Below are positions 47,601-55,461 of a stretch of DNA of 64,000 nt, piece by piece. The notes under the pieces are model-generated. The model was not told the DNA's origin, searched no databases, and saw only the letters and a program-made list of their open reading frames with translations. The translations under genes were made by a program, and so were the position numbers. The stretch spans positions 124,001 through 188,000 of the forward strand of contig NZ_FOXI01000006.1 in the NCBI RefSeq assembly GCF_900115675.1, written 5' to 3'. Every line of letters starts with the position of its first letter. The first letter of the stretch is position 1. This stretch comes from Halolamina pelagica (GTDB taxonomy: Archaea; Halobacteriota; Halobacteria; Halobacteriales; Haloferacaceae).

Positions 47601-48287
47601 GAGGTCGCGGAAGCCCGAGACCTCCTCGTCGCCGGTGGCCTCGCCATCGAGCATGATCGGCATGTGCTCGGCGATGAACTTCGTCTCCTCGTCCTTCGGC
47701 GTGTACTGGAGGCCGGTCTCCTTCTCGTAGAGGGCGATCTCCTCGGCGTAGCGCTCGACCTCGTCGTCGCGGGCGTGGAACTCCTCGATACCCAGCAGCG
47801 AGCGCGCGTAGTCGGCGACGAGCACCGAGAGCGCCTGTGCGGTCCCGCCCGCCGAGCGGATCGGGCCGGCGTAGTAGACGTTCACGAACTCCGTCCCGTC
47901 GTCGTTCTGGAGCAGCTCCGCGCGGTCGATCCCCTCGATCGGCGCGGCGACGACGCCCTCAGTGAGCAGGGCGACCGCAGTTCGGACCGCGCCCTCGATC
48001 TTCCCCTCGCGGCTGTCGTAGTCGCCGACGTTGCCGTCGACGAAGTCCTCCACGAGCTCGAGGGCGGCCTCCTCGCGGCTCATCTCGCCTTCGAGCTCCC
48101 GGACGCGCTCGGCGACGCCGGGGATGCCGAGGATGTTCTCGACGCGGTCGGCCATGTCCCGCGCGACCGGGATCTCGATCTCCGTCTGGGGGTCGTACCC
48201 CTGCGAGCGAGCGGCTTCGGCGCGGTCGAACGCGTCGTCGAGTTGGCTCTCGATGCGCTCGAAGTAGCGCTCGTCGTCGTCTCTCAC
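44670..48287 (-). CDS. polC: DNA polymerase D large subunit DP2
   Basis: 1205 aa from a GTG, uninterrupted by an intein. The catalytic region carries the Asp-rich motif [21 protein letters not shown]. Zinc sites are [16 protein letters not shown], CDDCG with CPRC, and near the end CLDCG with CREC. The C-terminus QSGIADFM is a PIP box for the PCNA clamp. About 75 acidic residues with no fixed structure ([16 protein letters not shown]) interrupt the N-terminal half. DP2 holds the polymerase active site of the main archaeal replicase. The gene begins 25 bases after a PPC-domain gene and is probably co-transcribed with it. Confidence 0.97.
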   Translation of the reverse strand: [1205 protein letters not shown]

Positions 48288-48312
48288 CGGTACTCACCTC
48301 CGGGCGTCGGGC

Positions 48313-48732
48313 TCACAGCCAGAGGTCCAGATCGGTCTCCTCGTCGTGGTCTCGCTCCAGCGGTTCCTCGAACGTCCGCATGTACACCTCGCCGGCGAAC
48401 ACCGTGGCGGCATCGAGGTGCCCCGCGAGCGCCTGCCCGCTCGGTCGCGAGAGCACCGCGTGCGTGTGCGCGAACCGCTCGCCGTCGAGGTAGGAGACGT
48501 TGCCCAGACAGGCCGCCACCTCGAGGGGTTCCTCGAACTCCACGGACTCGTACTCCCCCTCCTGCTGGTCGTAGAACCAGACGACGGCGTCCTGCACCGC
48601 GCCCATGGCGTTGAACCAGGCGGCGTCGACGTCCTCCTCGACCGCCAGCGACTCGATCTCCTCGCGCCAGTCGGCGCCGGTCTCGAGGCGGGCGAGGAAC
48701 TCGCGGTCAGGGGAGAGTTCGCGGTAATCCAT
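48313..48732 (-). CDS. PPC-domain protein, possible DNA-binding
   Basis: 139 aa from the ATG at 48732. The PPC (DUF296) fold is recognised by AAWFNAMGAVQDAVVWFYD, the core VAACLGNVSYLDGE, and HTHAVLSRPSGQALAGHLDA followed by EVYMRTF. In plants PPC domains are parts of AT-hook proteins, while archaeal ones stand alone with unknown partners. A TATA-like GGTTTTTG lies about 27 bases upstream. It is the first gene of the unit with polC, so a link to replication is possible but unproven. Confidence 0.87.
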   Translation of the reverse strand: MDYRELSPDREFLARLETGADWREEIESLAVEEDVDAAWFNAMGAVQDAVVWFYDQQEGEYESVEFEEPLEVAACLGNVSYLDGERFAHTHAVLSRPSGQALAGHLDAATVFAGEVYMRTFEEPLERDHDEETDLDLWL

Positions 48733-48843
48733 ACGCGTATCCAAGCGGCGACGAGGACAAAAACCTTGACTCCCGCCGCGGTCGCTCGGCAGCGACGGCT
48801 CGGCGCGAACGGGTCGGGCAGAAGAATGCGGTGGTCGAGTGCG

Positions 48844-48987
48844 CTACGCCCACTCCGCGACGACTGGCGCGTCGGCCTCCGCGACCGAGATCCAGGCCTC
48901 CTCCCGGCCGAGATCCGCGATAACGAACTCGGCGTCGTCCAGCGAGCCCATCACGTCGTCACCGCCGTGAACCGTGCCCGGTGCCAT
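48844..48987 (-). CDS. 47-aa conserved haloarchaeal protein
   Basis: From the ATG at 48987: MAPGTVHGGDDVMGSLDDAE, then FVIADLGREEAWISVAEADA and PVVAEWA. The pattern of an acidic start followed by EFVIADLGREEAWISV is seen in a family of tiny haloarchaeal proteins of unknown function. A TTTATG element at 49012-49017 is centred 27 bases before this ATG, which decides the start and argues strongly for a real leaderless gene. No partner can be named. Confidence 0.78.
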   Translation of the reverse strand: MAPGTVHGGDDVMGSLDDAEFVIADLGREEAWISVAEADAPVVAEWA

Positions 48988-49011
48988 GCTACAACCTCCC
49001 ACGCAGAGAGA

Positions 49012-49017
49012 CATAAA
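49012..49017 (-). promoter_or_regulatory. TATA element of the 47-aa gene
   Basis: TTTATG on the minus strand, 27 bases before the ATG at 48987. A near-palindrome TGACCATGGTTCA at 49031-49043 lies about 45 bases upstream of the expected transcription start and could be an operator. Confidence 0.7.
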
Positions 49018-49192
49018 CCCGTCGAAACATTGACCATGGTTCACATGGACAGACGACGACCGGCCCTCCCTGCCGGCGGTTGCGGACCCAGGCGTCACAT
49101 CACTTCGGAGTCCCGTCCCCGTCGACGCTCGGTGTGATCGGCCTGCGCACACCTTCGCAGAGTACAAGAGGGGCCCAAGAGAACACGACCCC

Positions 49193-50050
49193 ATGAAGGT
49201 AGCCGACGCCATGACGCCCGAGTCCGACCTCGTGACCGTCTCGCTGCCGGGCTCGCGCGACGACGCCCTCGAGTACCTGCAGGAACGGGAGTTCTCCTCG
49301 GTCCCCGTCGTCCGCGCGACCGACGAGGGCGAGCGGTACCGCGGGCTGGTCTCCCGCGACGACCTGATCGAACACCCCGACGAGGACGACCTCGCGCTCC
49401 TGATGCGGGAGGTGCCGACGACGACCGCCGACGCCACCCTCCACGAGCTCGCGGAACTGATGCTCGAGGCGGGCACGCGCCGGGTGCCGGTCGTCGAGGC
49501 CGACGACGGCGGGACGCTCGTCGGCATCGTCACCATCACCGACGTGATGCGCGCGCTGGCTCGCGAGGACGTCGCCACCGACGCCGGGGTGGGCGACCTC
49601 TGTAACGGCAGCGTCAACACCACCTACACCGGGACGCCGCTCCCGGTCGCCGAGCGGGAGATCGGACTGGCGGACGTGCCCTACACGATCGCGCTCGACG
49701 ACGACACCGAGATGGCCGGCGTGCTCACCGAACCCGACATCGTCGCCGTCGCGGAGGTCGTCGAGGGGGAGGAGGACGCCGGCGCCTCGATGGCCGGCGA
49801 CGACGAGCACTGGAAGTGGGAGAGCATCAAGTCGGTCGGCAACCGCTACGTGCCGACGCGGAACGTCGAGATCCCGGCCGAGCCGGTCTCGGAGTTCATG
49901 ACCGAGGACGTCGTGACAGTCTCGAAGGGCAAGTCCGCCGTCGAGGCCGCACGGCTGATGATCACCAACGACATCGAGCAGATCCCGGTCGTCAGCGGCG
50001 GCGAGCTCGCCGGCGTGCTCCGGGACGTGCACCTGCTGGAGGCCGTCTGA
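49193..50050 (+). CDS. Four-CBS-domain protein
   Basis: 285 aa made of four CBS motifs, at about 5-60, 70-125, 140-195 and 225-285. Strong segments are VADAMTPESDLVTVSLPGS, RRVPVVEADDGGTLVGIVTI and VSEFMTEDVVTVSKGKSAVE. CBS pairs bind adenine nucleotides and act as energy sensors. It is the first gene of a unit with glyS and a kinase-like gene: its stop overlaps the glyS ATG by one base (TGATG). Confidence 0.93.
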   Translation: MKVADAMTPESDLVTVSLPGSRDDALEYLQEREFSSVPVVRATDEGERYRGLVSRDDLIEHPDEDDLALLMREVPTTTADATLHELAELMLEAGTRRVPVVEADDGGTLVGIVTITDVMRALAREDVATDAGVGDLCNGSVNTTYTGTPLPVAEREIGLADVPYTIALDDDTEMAGVLTEPDIVAVAEVVEGEEDAGASMAGDDEHWKWESIKSVGNRYVPTRNVEIPAEPVSEFMTEDVVTVSKGKSAVEAARLMITNDIEQIPVVSGGELAGVLRDVHLLEAV

Positions 50051-51846
50051 TGAACGAGGACGCCGACGTTACCGAGCTCGCGAAACGCCGCGGCTTCTTC
50101 TTCGCGGCCGCGGAGGCGTACGGCGGCGCCGCCGGCTTCTACACGTTCGGCCCGGAGGGCGCGGCGCTGAAGCGCAACGTCGAGGCCGCCTGGCGCGACC
50201 GGTTCGCGCTCAAGGAGGACAACGAGGAGATCGCGGCGCCGACGATCATGCCCGAGCCCGTCTTCGAGGCCTCGGGCCACCTCGACACGTTCGACGACAT
50301 GCTCGTCGAGTGTCCGGAGTGCGGCGAGTCCCACCGCGCGGACCACCTCGTCGAGGACGCGACCGACCTCGAGGACGCCGAGGCCCTGGAGCCCGAGGCG
50401 GTCGCCGACCTCATCGCCGACCACGACCTCACCTGTCCGTCCTGCGGCGCCGCCCTCGGCGGGCAGGAGGTCGATGAGTTCAACCTCATGTTCGAGACGA
50501 GCATCGGCCCCGGCTCGGGCCAGCCGGGCTACCTCCGGCCCGAGACCGCCCAGGGCATCTTCGTCGAGTTCCCGCGGCTGAAGGAGTACGCCCGCGGGAA
50601 GCTCCCCTTCGGCGTCACCCAGATCGGTCCGGCCTACCGCAACGAGATCTCGCCACGCCGCGGCCTGATCCGGGTCCGCGAACTCACCCAGGCCGAACTG
50701 GAGACGTTCATCGACCCCGAGACCGACGAGCCCGACCTCGAGAAGGTCGCGGACGTGGGGCTCCGGCTCTACGCGGCGCCCGAGCAGCAGACTGACGCCC
50801 CCGCGACCGAGGGCTATCAGGAGCTGAGCGTCCGCGAGGCCGTCGACGAGGGCGTCGTCGCCTCGGACTGGATCGCCTACTACCTCGGCGTCGCCCAGGA
50901 GTGGTACGAGCGCATCGGCGTCGACACCGAGCAGCTCCGGTTCCGCCAGCACCTCCCGGGCGAGCGCGCCCACTACGCGGCGGACTGCTGGGACGCCGAG
51001 GCCAAGGTCGAGAGCGCCGGCGGCGACTGGATCGAGATCGCGGGCTTCTCCACCCGCAGCGACTACGACCTCTCGAAACACGCCGCGGGCAGCGGCGAGA
51101 ACTTCACCGTGTTCAAGCAGTACGACGAGCCCCGGACGGTCGAGCGCCCCAGCGTCGACCCCGACATGGCGACGCTCGGCCCCGAGTTCGGCGGCGACGC
51201 CGGCGCGGTCGCCGCGGCGCTCGAGGACTTGGCCGAGCGCGACCCCGACGCGTTCGAGGACGACGAGGTAACCGTCGACGTCGACGGCGAGGCGTACACG
51301 GTCGACACCGACGTGGCGAACTTCGAGGTCGTCGAGGAGACCGAGGCGGGCGAACACATCGTCCCCCACGTGATCGAGCCGTCCTTCGGCGTGGACCGAA
51401 CCGTCTACACCCTGATCGACCACGGGCTCCAGCGCGACGACCTCGGCGGCGACCCCCGGGACTACCTCTCCTTCGCGCCCGAGATGGCGCCGACGGACGT
51501 GGCGGTGTTCCCGCTGGTCAGCAACCACGAGCCGCTCCTGGAGACCGCGAGCGAGGTGGTCTCGACGCTCCGGGCGGCGGGCTTCGACGCCACCCGGGAC
51601 GACTCGGGCTCGATCGGCCGTCGCTACCGCCGGCAGGACGAGGTCGGCACGCCGTTCTGTGTCACCGTCGACCGCGACGGCCTCGAGGACGACCCCGAGT
51701 CCGTGACGCTGCGGGACCGTGACACGGGCGCGCAGGCCCGCATCCCGACTGACGAACTCGTGGGGCAACTCGAGGCGCTCCACGAGGGCGAGACCGACTT
51801 CGAGACGGTACTGGCCCAGTACGAGACCGTCGAGACCGCGGACTGA
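50050..51846 (+). CDS. glyS: Glycyl-tRNA synthetase
   Basis: 598 aa from the ATG at 50050, which overlaps the CBS gene stop by one base. Class II signature motif 2 is RNEISPRRGLIRVREL, motif 3 lies in VIEPSFGVDRTVYTL, and the start KRRGFFFAAAEAYGGAAGFY is typical of the alpha2 archaeal enzyme. Two Cys pairs (CPECGESHRADH, CPSCG) form a zinc site. The C-terminal anticodon-binding domain follows. It charges tRNA-Gly; the unit with a CBS sensor suggests energy-linked expression but that is inference. Confidence 0.97.
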   Translation: MNEDADVTELAKRRGFFFAAAEAYGGAAGFYTFGPEGAALKRNVEAAWRDRFALKEDNEEIAAPTIMPEPVFEASGHLDTFDDMLVECPECGESHRADHLVEDATDLEDAEALEPEAVADLIADHDLTCPSCGAALGGQEVDEFNLMFETSIGPGSGQPGYLRPETAQGIFVEFPRLKEYARGKLPFGVTQIGPAYRNEISPRRGLIRVRELTQAELETFIDPETDEPDLEKVADVGLRLYAAPEQQTDAPATEGYQELSVREAVDEGVVASDWIAYYLGVAQEWYERIGVDTEQLRFRQHLPGERAHYAADCWDAEAKVESAGGDWIEIAGFSTRSDYDLSKHAAGSGENFTVFKQYDEPRTVERPSVDPDMATLGPEFGGDAGAVAAALEDLAERDPDAFEDDEVTVDVDGEAYTVDTDVANFEVVEETEAGEHIVPHVIEPSFGVDRTVYTLIDHGLQRDDLGGDPRDYLSFAPEMAPTDVAVFPLVSNHEPLLETASEVVSTLRAAGFDATRDDSGSIGRRYRRQDEVGTPFCVTVDRDGLEDDPESVTLRDRDTGAQARIPTDELVGQLEALHEGETDFETVLAQYETVETAD

Positions 51847-52460
51847 TGAGCGAACTCGGGCGCCGCGGCGTGCACGCCTCCGGGATCGGGATCCCGGCGC
51901 TGTACCTGCTCGGACTGGTCGACTGGCCGCAGGTCCGCCTGCTGCTGGTCGCCCTCTCCGTGGCCGTCTCGGTGCTCGAGTTCGTCCGGCTGGTGCTCGA
52001 CTACCAGTGGCCGCTGTTCGACACGCTGGCCCGCGAGTACGAGCGCGAGAACGTCGCGGGCTACGCGCTGTACGCCTACTCCCAGACGGCGGTGGCGTTC
52101 GTCTTCGCCCCCGCGGTCGCGCTCCCGGCGATGCTGATGCTCATCATCGGCGACCCCGTCTCGGGCTACCTCGGCTCGAACGACGCCGGGACCGCCAAGC
52201 AGGCGGGCGTCCTCGGCGTGATGTTCCTGGTCTGCTTCGCGCTCGCGGCGCCGTTCACGACCGTGATCACTCCCCTCCCGGTTGGGCTCTCGGCCGCCGC
52301 CGCGGGCGCCGCGGGCGCGACGCTGGCCGACGGCCTGACGCCGGTGGTCGCGGGCTACGTCGTCGACGACAACGCCTCCATCCCGCCGGCGGCGGCGCTG
52401 GGGATCGCGCTCACCTTCGCCGTGGGCGGCACGGGCCTCAACGCGGCGCTGGGCGTCTGA
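51846..52460 (+). CDS. Dolichol-kinase/CTP-transferase-like membrane protein
   Basis: 204 aa with about six membrane helices; the ATG overlaps the glyS stop by one base. RRGVHASGIGIPALYLLGL at the start, MLIIGDPVSGYLGSNDAGTA and the end PPAAALGIALTFAVGGTGLN fit the dolichol kinase/phosphatidate cytidylyltransferase superfamily, whose members use CTP to phosphorylate or activate lipid alcohols in the membrane. A role in lipid-carrier recycling for N-glycosylation is likely by family but not proven. Confidence 0.8.
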   Translation: MSELGRRGVHASGIGIPALYLLGLVDWPQVRLLLVALSVAVSVLEFVRLVLDYQWPLFDTLAREYERENVAGYALYAYSQTAVAFVFAPAVALPAMLMLIIGDPVSGYLGSNDAGTAKQAGVLGVMFLVCFALAAPFTTVITPLPVGLSAAAAGAAGATLADGLTPVVAGYVVDDNASIPPAAALGIALTFAVGGTGLNAALGV

Positions 52461-52508
52461 GTCGGCCACCACGCCCTTCCGTCGCGACGGCGAACCCGCG
52501 CCACGCCG

Positions 52509-52634
52509 ATGGAGATCGGACTGATCGAGATCCTGATCGCCGCGATCGTACTGTTCGTAGTGCTGGGGGTCCTCTACGCCCTGTTCCAGCGCGAGGGCGA
52601 GTCCCTGGAACTCCTGCTGGAGCTGGCGGACTGA
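52509..52634 (+). CDS. 41-aa single-helix membrane protein
   Basis: From the ATG at 52509 the frame encodes MEIGLIEILIAAIVLFVVLG, then VLYALFQREGESLELLLELA and D, stop at 52632-52634. One membrane helix is followed by a charged amphipathic end. The position 48 bases after the previous gene on the same strand, acid-rich tail and high third-position G+C make it believable. Role unknown. An ORB-like sequence begins one base after the stop. Confidence 0.62.
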   Translation: MEIGLIEILIAAIVLFVVLGVLYALFQREGESLELLLELAD

Positions 52635-52657
52635 TCTCCAATCGAAACGAAGGGGTG
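52635..52657 (+). other. ORB-like box 24 kb from the origin
   Basis: TCTCCAATCGAAACGAAGGG plus GTG matches the origin boxes, including the G-string. It lies between the 41-aa gene and the XPD-type helicase gene, in non-coding sequence. Confidence 0.75.
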
Positions 52658-52730
52658 TAGACGGTTCGCTTGCGGGTGGTTTCCTGCCAGTCATTTTTCC
52701 GTTCGGAGTTTCCGGCCTCGCGACCGAGAA

Positions 52731-52737
52731 CTTTTGG
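52731..52737 (+). promoter_or_regulatory. TATA element of the helicase gene
   Basis: CTTTTGG is centred 27 bases before the GTG at 52761, which favours that start over an in-frame TTG at 52734. Confidence 0.65.
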
Positions 52738-52760
52738 CCGAGAACGCCCCACCCCCGGTA

Positions 52761-54950
52761 GTGGCAGAGACGACACGCCGGTTCTTCCCGTACGACAGCC
52801 CCTACCCCAACCAGGGCGAGGCGATGACCCGCATCGCCGCCGCCCTCGACGACGGCGACGACGTGCTGTTCGAGGGCGCGCCCGGGACTGGCAAGACGCT
52901 TTCCGCGCTGGTGCCCGCCCTGGAGCACGCCCGCGAGGAGGACCGCACCGTCGTCATCACGACCAACGTCCACCAGCAGATGCGCCAGTTCGTGGAGGAG
53001 GCCCGCGCCATCGACGACGAGGAGGACATCCGCGCGGTGGTGTTCAAGGGGAAGTCGTCGATGTGTCACATCGGCGTCGACTACCAGGAGTGCCAGACGC
53101 TCCGTGACACCACTCGCGAACTCGTCGAGGACGAAGCCGAGAAGCGCGAACTCGAACAGCAACAGCGCGAACTCCTCGACGCCAGCCGCGAGGGCGACGC
53201 CGCCGCCGCCCAGCGCCGCGAGGCGGTGATGGAGGAGTTGGAGGAGGTCGAGGAGCGCATCGAGGACGTGGAGGGGGCGAACGTCTGTGAGCACTACCGG
53301 AACAACCTGCTGGGCGACAACGACGAGTTCTACGAGTGGCTCTACGACGGCGTCCGGACGCCCGAGGAGATCTACGAGTACGCCGAGCGGGAGAACCTCT
53401 GTGGCTACGAACTGCTGAAGGAGGGGATGGAGGCGGTCGACCTGGTGGTCTGTAACTACCACCACCTGCTCGACCCCACCATCCGCGAGCAGTTCTTCCG
53501 GTGGCTGGACCGGGAGCCCGAGCGCGTCGTGACCGTGTTCGACGAGGCCCACAACATCGAGTCCGCCGCCCGCGACCACGCGAGTCGGAGCCTCACCGAG
53601 AACACCCTCGACAGCGCGCTGGACGAACTCGACGACCGGGACGACTCCCGGGCCGAGGCTGCCGAGAACGTCGTCGGCGCGTTCCGGGACGCGCTGGTCG
53701 ACGCCTACGAGGACGGCTTCGAGTACGGCGAACGAGAGGGGATCGACGAGCACTGGCACGACATCCCCATCGCGAACGACGACGCCCGCGACGACCTGAC
53801 GCTCGCCTTCCTCCGGAACTACGAAGGGCGGGGGATAGACACCGAGATCGAACTCGCGATCCAGTTGGGCGAGGCCATCGACGAGGAGTACGAGGAGGCG
53901 TACAAGAGCGGCGAGGCGACCTCCCGCGCCGAGAGTTCGACGCTCGCGACCGCCCGGTTCCTCTCGGTCTGGATGGACGAGAACGCCGAACTCGGGCAGT
54001 ACCCCGTGGTCTCGGTGCGCCGGAACGAGGGCACCGACGAGGTCTACGGCCGCGCGGAGCTGTACACCTGCATCCCCCGCCGGGTGACCGAGGCGCTGTT
54101 CGACGAGGTGTACGCGAGCGTCCTGATGTCGGCGACGCTCCGCCCCTTCGACGTGGCCAGTGACGTGCTGGGGCTGGACGACCCCGTGACGATGGCCTAC
54201 GGGTTGGAGTACCCCGAGGACCGCCGCCGGACCTACGCCGCCGGCACGCCGGCGCTGTTCGCCAGCGACCGCGGCGACCCGGAGGTGCAGGAGTCGGTCT
54301 CCGGGCTCGTCTCCGACCTCGCCGAGTTCACGCCCGGCAACACCCTCCTCTTTTTCCCCTCCTACGCCGAGGCCGAGCGCTACCACCAGCGTCTCGGCGG
54401 CGGCGACGGCCGGCCCGTGGGCGACGCCGACGGCGGCGACGCCGATCTCATGCTCGACAGTTCGGACGTGGACACCGAGGAGCTGCGCGAGCAGTTCGTC
54501 GGGAGCGAGAACGCCGCGCTGTTCACCTCCCTGTGGGGGACGCTCGCGGAGGGCGTGAGCTTCGACGGCGACGACGCCCGGACGGTCGCCGTCGTCGGCG
54601 TCCCGTACCCCCACATCGACGACCGACTGGAGGCCGTCCAGGACGCCTACGACCGTGCCTACGGCGACCGGAAGAACGCCGGGTGGCGCTACGCCGTCGA
54701 GATCCCGACCGTCCGCAAGACCCGGCAGGCGCTGGGTCGGGTGATCCGCTCGCCCGACGACTTCGGGGTGCGCGTGCTCGCGGACAAGCGGTACACCCGC
54801 GCGGACATGGGTCGGTTCTCGGTCCGCGACACGTTCCCCGAGGGTGAGCGCGACGAACTCATCGACATGAACCCCGAGAAGGTGAAGTTCGGGATGTTGA
54901 ACTTCTACGGCGACCTCGACGCCTACGGCGGCGACCCGCCGCGGCCCTGA
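52761..54950 (+). CDS. XPD/Rad3-type iron-sulfur DNA helicase
   Basis: 729 aa from the GTG at 52761. Walker A is EGAPGTGKTLSAL and the DEAH box is VVTVFDEAHNIES. The four cluster Cys are in SSMCHIG, YQECQTL, NVCEHY and NLCGYEL, spaced by a long coiled insertion, as in the XPD/DinG 4Fe-4S domain. Helicase domain 2 has FTSLWGTLAEGVSFDGDDA and the final RQALGRVIRSPDDFG. It unwinds DNA 5' to 3' in repair. The ORB-like box upstream is a curious neighbour. It stands alone. Confidence 0.93.
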   Translation: MAETTRRFFPYDSPYPNQGEAMTRIAAALDDGDDVLFEGAPGTGKTLSALVPALEHAREEDRTVVITTNVHQQMRQFVEEARAIDDEEDIRAVVFKGKSSMCHIGVDYQECQTLRDTTRELVEDEAEKRELEQQQRELLDASREGDAAAAQRREAVMEELEEVEERIEDVEGANVCEHYRNNLLGDNDEFYEWLYDGVRTPEEIYEYAERENLCGYELLKEGMEAVDLVVCNYHHLLDPTIREQFFRWLDREPERVVTVFDEAHNIESAARDHASRSLTENTLDSALDELDDRDDSRAEAAENVVGAFRDALVDAYEDGFEYGEREGIDEHWHDIPIANDDARDDLTLAFLRNYEGRGIDTEIELAIQLGEAIDEEYEEAYKSGEATSRAESSTLATARFLSVWMDENAELGQYPVVSVRRNEGTDEVYGRAELYTCIPRRVTEALFDEVYASVLMSATLRPFDVASDVLGLDDPVTMAYGLEYPEDRRRTYAAGTPALFASDRGDPEVQESVSGLVSDLAEFTPGNTLLFFPSYAEAERYHQRLGGGDGRPVGDADGGDADLMLDSSDVDTEELREQFVGSENAALFTSLWGTLAEGVSFDGDDARTVAVVGVPYPHIDDRLEAVQDAYDRAYGDRKNAGWRYAVEIPTVRKTRQALGRVIRSPDDFGVRVLADKRYTRADMGRFSVRDTFPEGERDELIDMNPEKVKFGMLNFYGDLDAYGGDPPRP

Positions 54951-55118
54951 ACCGGTTCGCCGTAACGTCTATGTATCCCCTCCCGTACGTCTGACGCGTA
55001 TCCGACACCCGCCAGACGACGGCGGATCGGCGGCTCCACCGACGAACGGGCGATAACGGGCGTTTCGGCGTCGATCTCGCCCGTTCCGGTGCCGTGCCGT
55101 CGGTCCGGTTAGCGCCGC

Positions 55119-55125
55119 CTTTATC
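55119..55125 (+). promoter_or_regulatory. TATA element of the 66-aa zinc-ribbon gene
   Basis: CTTTATC is centred 30 bases before the ATG at 55152. The rest of the 200-base gap (54951-55151) shows no tRNA or reading frame with halophilic composition. Confidence 0.65.
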
Positions 55126-55151
55126 AGACTCCTCCGAGAAGGGATTGGCGC

Positions 55152-55352
55152 ATGGCCACTCAACCCTCCGATCCCGACAACGTTCGAGAGAACTGTCCGG
55201 AGTGTGACGGGGAGACGATCCACGACGTCCGGGTCGAGATCCGGACCGAGAGCGATCAACAGGAGAACTCCGAGTTCTCCAGGGAGCCGTACCGCGTCTC
55301 CGTCTGCCGGACGTGCGACTCGGAGACGGCGACGCGGATGAACAACGCGTAA
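55152..55352 (+). CDS. Small zinc-ribbon protein
   Basis: 66 aa. Cys pairs in ENCPECDGETIHDV and VCRTCDSETATR form a zinc ribbon, with an acidic, Glu-rich turn between them (ESDQQENSEFS). Conserved haloarchaeal family of unknown function, possibly nucleic-acid-binding. Convergent with the methionine aminopeptidase gene; the 109-base gap shows nothing further. Confidence 0.83.
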   Translation: MATQPSDPDNVRENCPECDGETIHDVRVEIRTESDQQENSEFSREPYRVSVCRTCDSETATRMNNA

Positions 55353-55461
55353 CCCCCGGCAGTGGCCGTCGCGGGTGTGGGGGCCCGACGACGAGCGATG
55401 CCGGCTATGCGTCGGAACGGCGCTTCGGCGCCGTCGTTTTTCGAGGATCGAGACCGACCAG

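Noticed and set aside
51624-54614. A 996-codon open frame on the minus strand opposite glyS and the helicase gene
   Set aside because: It is the high-G+C mirror of real genes: no domain is recognisable, it is rich in Arg, His, Leu and Val with little halophilic character, and it crosses several genes with good starts and motifs.
54951-55151. RNA gene in the 200-base gap, prompted by GGTTCGCCGTAACG also seen near 34158
   Set aside because: The shared 14-base word has no flanking similarity or stable fold that I can see.
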